Below, in pieces: positions 36,172 through 46,444 of a stretch of DNA of 64,000 bases. The stretch is taken from assembly GCA_014218235.1 (NCBI GenBank), contig CM024763.1, positions 81,330,244-81,394,243 of the forward strand, read 5' to 3'. Below the pieces are notes generated by a model. It made no database searches and was not told where the DNA came from. It saw nothing but the letters and a program-made list of their open reading frames with translations. This DNA is from Colocasia esculenta (lineage: Eukaryota > Streptophyta > Magnoliopsida > Alismatales > Araceae). The translations under genes and the position numbers were made by a program. Positions within the stretch are counted from its first letter, which is position 1, and every line of letters starts with the position of its first letter.

Positions 36172-37927
36172 TTAACTTTTTGGAGAGAGATCGTATACGA
36201 GCTTGCAGCTTATCCATGGTATGCTCCACATGCGTACCTGAAACCATTGCATGAGTGGCTTGTGGGTCTCCCTCACGTCCCCCACGTTTGGCCTTCCAGT
36301 AGAGTGTGCATTGTGTGCATTTAATGCACCATGCAAAGAGGAACACACTTCACGTCCAGCTACTGTTGGTGCATGCATGTACGTGGAGGTATCACCTTGC
36401 GCTTTTGAGGAAATAGAAGGGGGTATTTTGCCTTGGATCATGATCATTTCCTTCCTCTAAAGCAGGCGCGCAATAGGAATCCATGCGTGTCTCATTTCCC
36501 GAACAGGAAGTTGCCATGCAACAAACTTGCCTTTCCCCGGTCATTACCTTGTTCAGAAAAATCCTGCCTGTTAAGGATGGAGAGGCTCGCCTTACTAATA
36601 TCATTGGATTTGTTTACAATATTGAGGAGGCCGGCCACGCACCAGCGTTACTTCCAAGACCAGACTCCTTCCTTCTAATGATGCGGTCAGCAGGGTCAAG
36701 AAAGGTAGGGTAGATTCACTACAATCCCCACTTCCGTCCATATCCATCTCACCTTCTAAAGCAGCAAATCTGTTAACCATGCAATAGTACCTGCTGAATC
36801 AACAATACCACCACGAACTGGTGCAGCCATGCTAACCACCGCAAGAGAGCCTGCTGAATCAACGATGCCTCCATGAATTGGTGCAACCAAGTTAACCATC
36901 GGACCATGAGTCCCCTGAAGCACCCCTTCCGAGTGGACCAGGCCGAGAGCTGCACAAGTCCTCCTCCCCAACAGAAGCAACTGGATGAACGTCTGGGTCT
37001 ATCCTCTTCGGCCTCCAAACCATGACCTTCTTACCACCAGCTTGGGAACGGCATTCTCCATCACCATGGCCAAACGACTTACAGGTCGCGCAAATCACCG
37101 GTTTCCAGTCGTATTGCACTGGAATGGAATCAATAGAGCCATCAACATCCATGACAGATAGTTCAGAGGGGAAAGAAGCTTCAACATCCATCAAGATGCA
37201 AACACGGGCAAACAACAATCGCTTCCTCGAAGCTGTCACCCATCCATGTGCAGGGGACGTCCCAGAAGGCTGGACAGCTTACTCAGACCTCTCGCCGTCC
37301 ACCATTTGAGAGGGAGGCCAGGGAACCTCACCCACACGGGCATGGAAATTAGCGATTCTTTCTCCATCTGCAGATCTGGACTCCATCTTCGAATAACAAG
37401 AGGATGGCCCTTGATACACCAGAACCCATCGAGCACTCTTCTCATATCTTCCTCTTGGTTAAACACTACCAGAAAAAACCCACCCTCACGCAACAACAGC
37501 TCAGTCACCCCTTCGGTTTCCAGAAGTTGTGAATATAAGCATGAAGAGCAGAGAAGATAGGCTTCATTCCACACAAATACCCCATAATGGCAAGCTTCCA
37601 AGTCTCCTGCAACTCCTTTGCATCATCACTCTCGAACACCGCCAACTTCCTGTCATGAAGGGAGACAGGCTCAATGAACTCCAGAAAGTCCTCTTTGACC
37701 GCAGCACTTTTGCCATTACCACTTCGAACAGAGCGGTCCAAGGACGCCGAGTAAGAGACACTCTAGAACGAGATCTCATGGACCGAGCACCTCCACGAGC
37801 AATGGAGCGACCCCTGAAAGAAGAGGGAGGGATAGGGGGATCACCTTGTGGAAGAACACTTCAGGATGAAGACCTCTTACCGCGGTAATCACCGGACCAT
37901 GGAGGCAACCGGAGGCATGACCTCCAT
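36172..37927 (-). pseudogene. LINE K ORF1, frameshifted copy of N ORF1
   Basis: Same domain order as N ORF1: basic N-terminus, DUF4283-like domain, CATCKSFGHGDGEC knuckle and the 20-residue tandem repeat near 36780-36900. Frames change near 37510, 37565, 36940, 36790 and 36520, mostly from single-base differences. Expected start ATG 37927 (MEVMPP). Confidence 0.85.
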
Positions 37928-37964
37928 GCGCCCCCAAGGGGCCAACCCACAGAATCCCAAGGCC

Positions 37965-38662
37965 CCATGAACCTGAATACTCCAAGCAGCTTCAATGACA
38001 TCAAGGAATTGTGGGTGAGAACTCCACATGTTAAAGTACCTGAAAGGTTTTTTTCCTCTTGGAACCTCATTTTCAGAAACTATTGTTAACAGAGAATGAT
38101 CGAGAGATGTTGACACCATATTCAAGCAAACATCCGGATAAGCATTTAACCATTCCTTATTGATCAAGCATCTATCAAGTCTAGCCATGATTTTCCTGTT
38201 AGGGGTCCTCTGTTGCTCCAAGAAAGCCAATCACCCCACAGACTTCATGTCAAAAAGATCACTAGAGAGGATGCAGTCATTGAAATCAGCTAACATTGAA
38301 ACAGATAAATCCCTTCCCCCCACTTTCTCATGTGGATATCTCACTGTATTGAAGTCTCCCACCACCATCCAAGGGGAATTGGAGGCAGTACCAGCAAAGG
38401 AACAAATATCTCTCCAAAGATCAATCCTTTCTTGGGCACTATTTGAAGCATAAATGGCAGATAATTTGAAAGAGTGCTGGTATTTTTATCTTTCCCTTCC
38501 ACATGAATGCATTGAGGCATTGAGTGAATACTAGTAATCTCAACAAGATTGGGGTTCCACAAGATTCAGACTCTACCTAACTAAATTAGAATCATTAGTG
38601 ATGAGATCAGCTTCAGGCCAAATTAGTCTTTTCCTAGAACCAGTATGAGAAGATTTAATCTT
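37965..38662 (-). pseudogene. LINE G ORF2, endonuclease segment
   Basis: Between K and L. Encodes FRYFNMWSSHPQFLDVIEAAW, IMARLDRCLINKEW, a decayed TVRYPHEKVGG block and, near the L junction, RLIWPEADLITNDS. It joins the RT part at 32424 and the ORF2 start at 44539. Frameshifts are present throughout. Confidence 0.82.
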
Positions 38663-38776
38663 TTTTTTTTGGTCGGTCAACCAAGTGAATGAGATAAATA
38701 ATAATAAATTTACAAAGAGCAAGAGACTAAGAAGGTTTTAAGGAAAACCTTTTAGTCTAGAAGGAGTAAACTCAGA

Positions 38777-38810
38777 TGGAGATTGACACCACACGGCGGT
38801 GACTAATCTC
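38777..38810 (-). repeat. 3'-UTR hairpin of LINE L
   Basis: GGAGATT pairs with AATCTCC, and an inner CACC with GGTG: a longer stem than in the other subfamilies, in the same place just after ORF2. Confidence 0.65.
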
Positions 38811-40783
38811 CATAAACAAAACAAAACCCAAGTGACACCACAGGAGATGATGACTACAAGGTGTTATTCAGATGAATATTAAATCTCTCACAAAGGATTT
38901 TAGACCGACCAGATAAAGCTTGAGGATAAGGCCTTGACTCCAAGCAACTCCTAACATCGCTAATGATGGAAATAGCGACATGTATAGGAGAAGTCTTTAT
39001 ATCTTCAAAAGTCCTATTGCAACGTTCCTTCCAAATCCACCAGATAGAGGCTCTAAAAAGAAGACGAGCAATTGAAGTACCAAAGCCATCGTTCTTGAAA
39101 CTAACTCTCAAAGCATGCATTTCAGCTAAGATGGAGTGCCGAGGCTGTCTTCTAATACTCATTCGTTGAAGCATCTCCCCCCAGACGGATTGTGAATAAG
39201 GACAAGCAAAGAAAAGGTGGTCCTCACATTCTTCATCATTGCAACAAAGAACACATCTACTAGGAATGTAGAAGCCCCGTTTCTTGAGATTGTTTAAAGT
39301 CGGCAGCTTATGCATCACCGCCTGCCAGCAAGTAAGGGAGAATCTCTAGATAGTGGGACCTTTCCAGACCCAATCATCCCACCCCACCTTTTGATTGTGC
39401 TCCCTGATTAGATTCCAGACATTGCTAACACTGAACTTACCTTGACACCAGGCAAGATCATCAGCAAGATGAATAACAGTTCTGTTAATCTGGGGCCAGA
39501 TGTCAAACATCTCCGAAGAGGTGGGTGGAGGCAGATTCCACCGACCGTTGCATATGAAGGCAGCACAAGGAACATGCTTACTGGCCCCAAGATGTTGTCT
39601 AATACGATCCTCAACAAGCATAGAAATACTTTTGCCTTGAACCCATGGATCATAAAAGAAACTGAAGTTGCTGTCATGACCGATGTCATACCGAATGTGT
39701 TGGAGAATCCAAGACCTTTGCTTTAGAATGCTTTTCCATGCGGTTGAATGGTAGGTTTTCTGTTTGATACACCAAATGGATTCCTGTTTAATATATTTTT
39801 GCTGAACCCACTGAACCCATAACGAGTCTTTTTTTTGGAGAATATCCCACAAGTTCTTGACTGCACAAGCCGAATTCCAGTCTTTCAATCTCCGAATACC
39901 CAGACCTCCCTCAGCTTTCGGTCTACAGATAGCTTTCCAACTGACCATGTGCGGGGATCTTTGAGAAGAGTGACCATTCCAATAGAAGTTGGAGAGGGTA
40001 CTTTCAATATCCTTAATGATAGCACCCGGCAGAATAAAACAGACCGACCAGTAAAGGGAATAAGAAGATAACACAGATTTGATAAGCTCCAGTCTACCCG
40101 CTCTAGAGAGTAAACAAGTACGCCAAGATTCGATTCTTCTATTGATCTTATCAACAATCGGCTGACAATCACTTTTCTTCAAGGAATAGGAAACAAGAGG
40201 TAATCCCAGATATGTCGATGGAAGTTTACCTTGCGGCACATTCGCTACTGAAAGAATTTCCGTTTTGTTCTTCACATGACCACCCAAGTAGATTCTGCTC
40301 TTGCTGTTATTGAGTTGGAGCCCGGAATAGGTATAGAAGTCCTCAAACAGCCGATTAATAGCATTGGCAGAATTAACATCATCCTTAAAAAAGATGATCA
40401 GATCATCAGCAAAGATAAAGTGGGATATAGAGATAGAACCGGCAGTAGGAACTTTAATGAGTTTAGACTGAACAGCAGCTTCCATGACAATAGTAAAAAG
40501 GTAAGGAGATATTGGGTCACCCTGACGAATACCATTGGAGCTGTTAAAGAAACCTTCAGGACTGCCATTGACCAGGACAGAAAAACGAGCAGTCTCCAAA
40601 CAACAACGAATCCAACCAATCCAAATGGAGGGGAATCTCATTTTCTCCAACATGTAGTAGATAAAGTCCCATGATACAGAGTCAAAAGCTTTGCAAAGAT
40701 CAGCCTTTAAACAAATACTGGTGCCTTTGTGCTTAGAATGTAGATTTTTTGCTAAATCATTAGCAATAAGAATGTTGCTCTGA

Positions 40784-40982
40784 TCCAAGAGAATCAAAGC
40801 AAATTTCAATATGTAATGGCTCCTGGGAAGGACTGATCATTTTCCATATTTTTATCCCTGCTTTGTTTGAGCTTATGCTCATTCTCCTTATTCATAACTA
40901 TCGGATTGTGGTAGTATGAATACACTATGTGTACTTGTTTCCATTCATCAATACAAACTCCGGTATTAATTACCAAAAAAAA
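40784..40982 (+). mobile_element. LINE insertion O (199 bp, plus strand) in L
   Basis: The perfect 19-bp TSD AATAAGAATGTTGCTCTGA lies at 40765-40783 and 40983-41001. The insert is only a 3' UTR with an A-tract, of the D subfamily, and interrupts L ORF2 in the RT domain. Confidence 0.93.
40897..40915 (+). repeat. 3'-UTR hairpin of insertion O
   Basis: ACTATC, 7-nt loop, GGTAGT. Relative to D the terminal G-C pair is A-U and another is U-G, so pairing is kept despite changes on both arms. Confidence 0.65.
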
Positions 40983-42769
40983 AATAAGAATGTTGCTCTG
41001 AATATTCCTTCCACGGATGAAGGCAGCTTGATGTTTGCTAATGAGAGAAGGAAGAACAATCTGCATTCTGTTGGCCATTAATTTAGTAATGACTTTGTAT
41101 ATGAAATTGCAAAGGGAGATGGGACGAAATTGATCAAGACATTCAGCATTAGGCGACTTAGGAACAAGGGCAATGAAAGTAGAGTTAATTTGTTTCTCCC
41201 AGCAACCTCCCTGAAAAAAGGAAAGAATGGCTTTGGATACCAAATCTCCAACGATTCCCCAGGTGCTAATGAAGAATTCTGCTGTGAAACCATCCGGCCC
41301 CGGGCTTTTGTCTTTCGGAGAGGAAAATATAACGTTCCGAATATCCTCATGAGAGAAAGGCTGCATAAGAGAATGGATTTGAGCGTCCGTAATGGTAGAC
41401 CGAACATCAAAGTTTGGAAGCCTGTTAACATGAGATTTGTTCATAAGAGAAGAATAATAAGAAAGAGCATGGGCACGGATATCAGACTCAGAAAACAACA
41501 CATTCCCATCATTGGTCTTGCAGCTCTTGATCGAATTATGAACTCTACGTGCCTTAATAGCAGCATAGAAGAACTTTGTATTAGAATCCCCCAAGGCCAA
41601 CCATTGCTGTTTAGACTTTTGCTTGGCAAACATTTCTTCCCTCTCAAGAGCTTGCGAGTAATCCAAACGACACTGATTTTCTTTATGCATGTAGTCAATG
41701 TTATGAGGGTTGTCCACACAAAGTTTCTGATAATGCAGTAGTTCTTCCCGAGCGCTGGAAGAATTGGACTGAACAACACCAAAAACCTGCTTATTCCAGT
41801 CACGAAGAGCACTCTTAACAAATTTTAGCTTTTGACAGAGTTGATAAAGGAGAGTACCATTAACCTGCTTGTTCCAAGCACCCTGAATAACAGATTGGAA
41901 ATTGGGATGAGTGGTCCACATATTAAAGAATTTGAAAGGTCTTGGTTTTCCAGCTCGACTCTGGTTACTCGTTTTTACCAGTAACAAGGAGTGATCAGAT
42001 AAAGACATAGACTCATAGGAAAGCATCCCATCTTCATAGCAGTTCATCCAGTTGTTATTAACCATAACTCTATCCAGTCGAGCAGTTATACGCTGAACAC
42101 CAGTTTTCCTATTACACCAAGAAAAAGAGTTCCCAATGTGTGGCAGATCAAGCATACTTGCATTATCCATGAAGGCATTAATTTCAGTCAAATGACCCGG
42201 GATAATAGTACGACCACCCTTCTTCTCATTAGCATAACGAACAGTATTAAGATCTCCCATTAGAATCCAAGGTTGAGTTATGGAATGAGACAGATGAAGG
42301 AGATCACTCCACATACCTCTCCTGTCCGCAAGAAGATTGGAACCATAAATGGCCGTCAGAATGAAAGTATTTTTGGTCTTCAAATTGGTGCATTGAACAT
42401 GGATGTATTGAGAACTTTCACCCAAGAAAGTGACAGAGAACAGATCCTGATTCCAAATAATCCAAATTCTTCCTCTCCAAGAGCTTGCATAATTATGATA
42501 AACATTAAGATGGGGGCAAAGATAGTTCTTGGCTTTATCAAAATTAGAGTCTCTGATCTTAGTCTCACAAAGAACAGTGATATCCGCCTTGAAGTGAAGT
42601 AATTCCTTCTTAACAGCTAACATCTTGTTTTTCTTATTCATCCCCGCACATTCCATGAAATAATATGCATGATTAGTTGGAATATTCACCAGACTTGACC
42701 GCGCCTTTGAACGGCCAATATTTCCCACTCGATCCACATCTTTTAGCTTCGACGTATCAAAGGACGAGT

Positions 42770-44422
42770 CTATGCAAATAACGAGTAACAGGCAAGGATC
42801 CCGGATTTACACCCAACGAAGTGGTCCGTAGAATCCAAGGAAGATTTACCAGTCTTGTTATGCAGCTTTGCATGGCAAGTATACGTCCCTGCATGGGAAG
42901 TTGCATGGGATAAACGATCCGTTTCCAAATCAGGCAAGGATCCCGGTTTTACACCCGAAGATGGAATGCTGCTCGAGATCACCGTAGGATCCAAAGAAGA
43001 TTTACTAAGGTTTGTATCCTGATTTGCATGGCAAGAGTACGGCCCTGCATGGGATTCATGGGATGGCATATCATCCACATAACTTAGAGAGGAAGAGGAT
43101 ATTTGATCCGGATTTATACTGACAACCCTCGGTCTGTCAGCCACCGTAGATCCCATCACTAACTCTGTTGAAGAAACAATATCAGAAGAAGATCTCGGCT
43201 TGACCACAATAGGAAGAGCGGAAGATTCTGCTTCCAAAGTAACCGGTTTGACGATAACAGTAAGTTGTTTCCCGACCGAGCTGTCCAAAGAAACAGGTTT
43301 GCAACTTTCAGAAGCCACATCTTTAATCAATCCGCGGGAATCATGAGAAGAAGGAGCCAGTTGATGATCACTAAGAACACCAAACTGGTTAGACGTTGAG
43401 ATATCTTCATGAACAACTGCAGCCTTTGGTCGCCATTCACATCTTGGTTGAGAAATAATAACATTGTCAGATCTAATAGGAAGAATACGACAGGAACCAT
43501 CAGGATGGCCAAAAGAAGAGCATATAGAACAGGCCTTAGGCTTCCATTCATATTGGACCTGAACTTCTTCAGTAATACCCGAATCATGAACCACCTTTAT
43601 CTCAGAAGGGAAGGAGAATTCAGATGAGATAAGAACACATATCCTAGCGAAGGCTAGTCTCTTCCTCATAGCGGTCATCTTATCCATAAAGAGAGGCTTT
43701 CCAAGAACACTTCCCATTTTACTCAGAGAAATATGAGACCAGAGATGCAAGGGAAGATTAGGAAAAGAGATCCACAATGGAATAGAAGTGAGCATCGCCT
43801 TCTCCATCTTGACATCGCGGCTCCAACGTTGAAGGATGAACGGATGCCCATGAATATGCCAAAAGCCTTCTAGAACCGACTGCATGTCCTCCTCCATAGC
43901 AAAAACACAAACAAAGAAGCCACCCATCCTCATATGCAGATCATAGGAGCCCTTAGGCTTCCATTGCTTGTCTATGAAGCTCTTAAGAGGGTTGTAGGCT
44001 GTCTTAATATAACCAACCACAGCAAATTTCCACATACCTGCTAGATCCTGCGAATCTTGAGGGCAGAATGTAGCAGCGTGCCGATCGCCATGCAAAATAG
44101 GTTCAATATAATCAAGACGAAGACCAGCAGCAGGAGAAGAACCAGCTCCATCGAAGAGGTCATTCCAGGCCTTCTTAGAAGACGAGACAGGAGGAGGCCT
44201 GGAGAGAGACCTACCGCGAGAGCGCCCTCGAGAAGGATGGCGGCTTGGAGGACGGTGAGCAGGAATACCTAGTGAGGATCCAGGTCCATGACCCGAGTCA
44301 CTCGCGGCGTTCACGGTTGCACCATTTGAGGTCGAGGATCCTCCCTGATCAGGAAGAGACCGATCTCCTAGTGCAGCCCCCACCGAAAGAGCCTCCATCG
44401 CCATCGCAAAGCAAGAACTCAC
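42770..44422 (-). CDS. LINE L ORF1, gag-like RNA-binding protein (550 aa)
   Basis: ATG 44422 begins MSSCFAMAMEALSVG. An Arg/Ser-rich stretch (RHPSRGRSRGRSLSR) comes first. A DUF4283-like domain follows (FFVCVFAMEEDMQSVLEGFW, LWISFPNLPLHLW, MTAMRKRLAFARICVL), then the CCHC knuckle CSICSSFGHPDGSC near residue 305. The long C-terminal region has partly repeated SSLD/NPG and HAGTYTCHA units and ends ILACYSLFA. The frame is completely open. ORF2 starts 100 nt downstream, unlike the overlapping arrangement in I and C. Confidence 0.88.
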   Translation of the reverse strand: MSSCFAMAMEALSVGAALGDRSLPDQGGSSTSNGATVNAASDSGHGPGSSLGIPAHRPPSRHPSRGRSRGRSLSRPPPVSSSKKAWNDLFDGAGSSPAAGLRLDYIEPILHGDRHAATFCPQDSQDLAGMWKFAVVGYIKTAYNPLKSFIDKQWKPKGSYDLHMRMGGFFVCVFAMEEDMQSVLEGFWHIHGHPFILQRWSRDVKMEKAMLTSIPLWISFPNLPLHLWSHISLSKMGSVLGKPLFMDKMTAMRKRLAFARICVLISSEFSFPSEIKVVHDSGITEEVQVQYEWKPKACSICSSFGHPDGSCRILPIRSDNVIISQPRCEWRPKAAVVHEDISTSNQFGVLSDHQLAPSSHDSRGLIKDVASESCKPVSLDSSVGKQLTVIVKPVTLEAESSALPIVVKPRSSSDIVSSTELVMGSTVADRPRVVSINPDQISSSSLSYVDDMPSHESHAGPYSCHANQDTNLSKSSLDPTVISSSIPSSGVKPGSLPDLETDRLSHATSHAGTYTCHAKLHNKTGKSSLDSTDHFVGCKSGILACYSLFA

Positions 44423-44500
44423 GCCACCGGAGCTCCCACCGCCGGGAAGTCCCTGGGCGGAGGGAGCCCGAACAGCTACCCAGCGCTCAAATCCTCAGAG

Positions 44501-44527
44501 CTTCTCTCTCTAGGTAGAGAGAGAGAG
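44501..44527. repeat. LINE L 5'-terminal palindrome
   Basis: CTTCTCTCTCTA and TAGAGAGAGAGAG with only 2 nt between the arms; 11 nt before the TSD. Confidence 0.8.
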
Positions 44528-44538
44528 CCACCTAGCCA

Positions 44539-46402
44539 ATGAGAAGATTTAATCTTAGTTTCTACTAAAATTGCAATGTCGCAAGCAGTGGACTTAATAA
44601 TTCTATTAACCTCCCTACACTTAGTAGGTTTATTCGTTCCCCGAGTATTCCATGATATGATTTTCATGATAAAGAATAAAGAGAAAGGCGACCAGATCAT
44701 GTCTTCCTTTGGACAGTTTCCTTATTCTTATCCATTTCTTTTCCTTTAGACCCTTTTGTCTTTTCTATTTCATCAACCGCATGGAGGTTTTTAAATTTTA
44801 AAATACCTGGTTTTGCAACATACGAGCCTCCTTTGGATGAGTAATCCTGCTGGCTTTGGACTCTTTCCATTCCACCTTCTTTGGGGTTGCGCATGCCACC
44901 TTTGATGTAGCCAAGATGAGTTCCTTCCGTTGGAGAATGATGCGCATGGCCAGCTTGGTAGACTCCTTGATTTGAGGAAAGGTGCTGCGCAAGACCACCT
45001 TGATTTGAGGAAGAATCCAGCGGTGAGGGGACTCTAGGAAGGGAAGGCGGAGGAGCCAAAGAAGGAGGTGGTTCCTTCGAAAAAGCTGTCAAGTGGGCCC
45101 CACTTTCGTTGGAGAAAGGTGCTCCGCAAGGCTGCTAGGAGGGGGCTTCTTTGTACTTCCTTCCTTTGATGCTCTTGCCTTGTGGGACCCACCTTCGGTT
45201 GGAGAAGAGAGATGCGCATGGCCAGCTGAGGCGCCTTGATTTGAGGAGTCCAACGGGATGGTGCGGTTTCCTTCATTAGAGTCCTTGCGCAGCAAGGATT
45301 GTTCAATTGGCAAGGATGAAGTAGGAATTTGAAAACCTTCCTTGTTCGCTTCTTTGATGGGAGGTCGGCCCAAAGAGTCTTCTTCCCCTCGTCAACCCCT
45401 TGAACATCAAGAACTGCAAAAGAGTTATGAAGAATCGCCTTTCCTTTAGGCTGGGCTGCTTTCTCCTTGAAGACTTTCGCTATTTGCTGCTTTGGAGGAG
45501 GCTTACAAGAGCCGTCAGCATGCCCAAAGGAAGAGCAGACTGAACATCTTCGCGGCCTCCATTGAAATGAAACTCGAAGCCTTCTAACAGAACCATTCAG
45601 CTCTTTGTAATGGACGAACTCCGGAAGCTCATCATCAGAAGAAACCTCAATACAAACCCGAGCATATGACAATCTTCGGCGTTCAGCTGTCATCTTATCG
45701 AGGTAGAGCGGTTTACCAAGTGTACTAGCAAGCTTGGCAATGAAATCCTTGGTCCAGAGATGAAGGGGGAGATCGTGAATAGCAACCCAAAGAGGTATGC
45801 TTTTCAGGCTTTCAATCTCCATTCGAACATCGGGAGACCATCGTCGGAGGATCACCTTTGACAGACCAAAATCCTTCCAGAACACGACACAATTCCTCCT
45901 CCACATCAAACTTACAAATGAAGAACCCATTATCGAAAGCTGAAGTTTGCCATCGAGATTTGATAAAGGCATGCAGCGGGAAGTACGTGGTTTTAAGACC
46001 AATAACATACCCGACAACCGCTTTAGACCATGAAGCTAGAAGGTCAGCAGAATCTTTAGCTTCATAAACTGCAACTTTGATCCCGTTGTTGATCTCTGGT
46101 TGAACGAACTGAAGATCCAAAGAATGATTTGGGGACGAAGAAGTGAAGAGTGAACTCCAAGCAATCGGTCTGGAGGAGATCGGCGGCCTGGAAGAAGATC
46201 TGGCTCTTTCTCTGGAAGAAGATTGCCCCCTACCTTGAACCGGAGCAGATAAACCTGAGGATTTGAACGACGAGACGCCCAGATGATTGGAGGGAATGTC
46301 GGATGTCCCCTCAATCGAGTTGGTCGCCGAAGGATGTCCGGAGGCAGCCACAAAGGCGCCCCCAGGCGGAAGACGCCCAGAATCCCCAGAGCTTCTCTCT
46401 CC
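44539..46402 (-). pseudogene. LINE G ORF1 and ORF2 start
   Basis: ORF2 ATG is at 44667 (MKIISWNTRGTNKPTKCREV, LVETKIKSSHW) and is cut at 44539 by L. ORF1 lies at 44697-46380 in three frames: basic N-terminus (SSSRERARSSSRPP), DUF4283-like CKFDVEEELCRVLEGFW and LRRWSPDVRMEIESL, knuckle CSVCSSFGHADGSC near 45495-45540, and C-terminus PGILKFKNLHAVDEIEK. The ORF1 stop is 29 nt before the ORF2 ATG. Frameshifts near 45815-45900 and 45040-45120. Confidence 0.82.
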
Positions 46403-46444
46403 TCTCTTACTTTGAACAAGCATAAGAGCAAATTGTTTGTGGGT
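46391..46444 (-). other. LINE G 5' junction: half palindrome plus inverted RT filler
   Basis: Only one arm of the palindrome (GCTTCTCTCTCC) is present. 46411-46444 is then a 34-nt piece of plus-sense RT coding sequence (LNKHKSKLFVG), one mismatch from 25159-25192 in J and inverted relative to G. It directly precedes the right TSD at 46445. Confidence 0.8.

Larger units (their letters stand above)
32425..37964 (-). mobile_element. LINE K (5.54 kb), near-identical copy of N, inserted in G
   Basis: The perfect TSD CCATGAACCTGAATACT lies at 32408-32424 and 37965-37981. The element matches N (55612 to about 61190) almost base for base, but most differences are single-base deletions. It ends about 60 bp short of the N 5' end and so lacks the palindrome. 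Confidence 0.93.
38854..42670 (-). pseudogene. LINE L ORF2 (EN-RT-zinc), few lesions
   Basis: ATG 42670 (MHIISWNVRG) loses one base before MNKKNKMLAV. The frame then runs to the O insertion (40982), resumes at 40764 and runs to a TAG at about 39344 where related copies have Gln (TIQRFS). The tail continues to 38854. EN: LCETKIRD, AIYGSN, GDLNTVRYANEKKGG, RLDRVMVNN and LSDHSLLL. RT: KDKSPGPDGFTAEFF, KADLCKAFDSVSWD, GIRQGDPISPYLF and FADDLIIFF. Zinc: CVLCCNDEECEDHLFFAC. Three lesions in all. The GDL-N variant replaces the usual GDF-N. Confidence 0.88.
38663..44538 (-). mobile_element. LINE L (5.9 kb including insert O), inserted in G
   Basis: The perfect TSD ATGAGAAGATTTAATCTT lies at 38645-38662 and 44539-44556. 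The element is complete from the T-tract to the 5' palindrome, with ORF1 open and ORF2 nearly open. Same subfamily as D. Its last 22 nt of 3' end recur in the 31-bp insertion at 53271. Confidence 0.93.
13684..46444 (-). mobile_element. LINE G, full-length host element split by H, I, K and L
   Basis: The outer TSD AATTCCTCAGAAG is at 13671-13683 and 46445-46457. G itself is 13684-14379, 20114-20244, 29971-32424, 37965-38662 and 44539-46444, about 5.9 kb. Each internal junction is marked by the TSD of the element that split it. At the 5' end only the first half of the family palindrome remains (46391-46402), followed by a filler segment. Confidence 0.9.

Noticed and set aside
14120..46444. A CRISPR array or other defence system, given the many direct repeats
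   Set aside because: The repeats are TSD pairs and related LINE copies. There is no regular repeat-spacer spacing, and the DNA is eukaryotic (introns, LINEs, gypsy).
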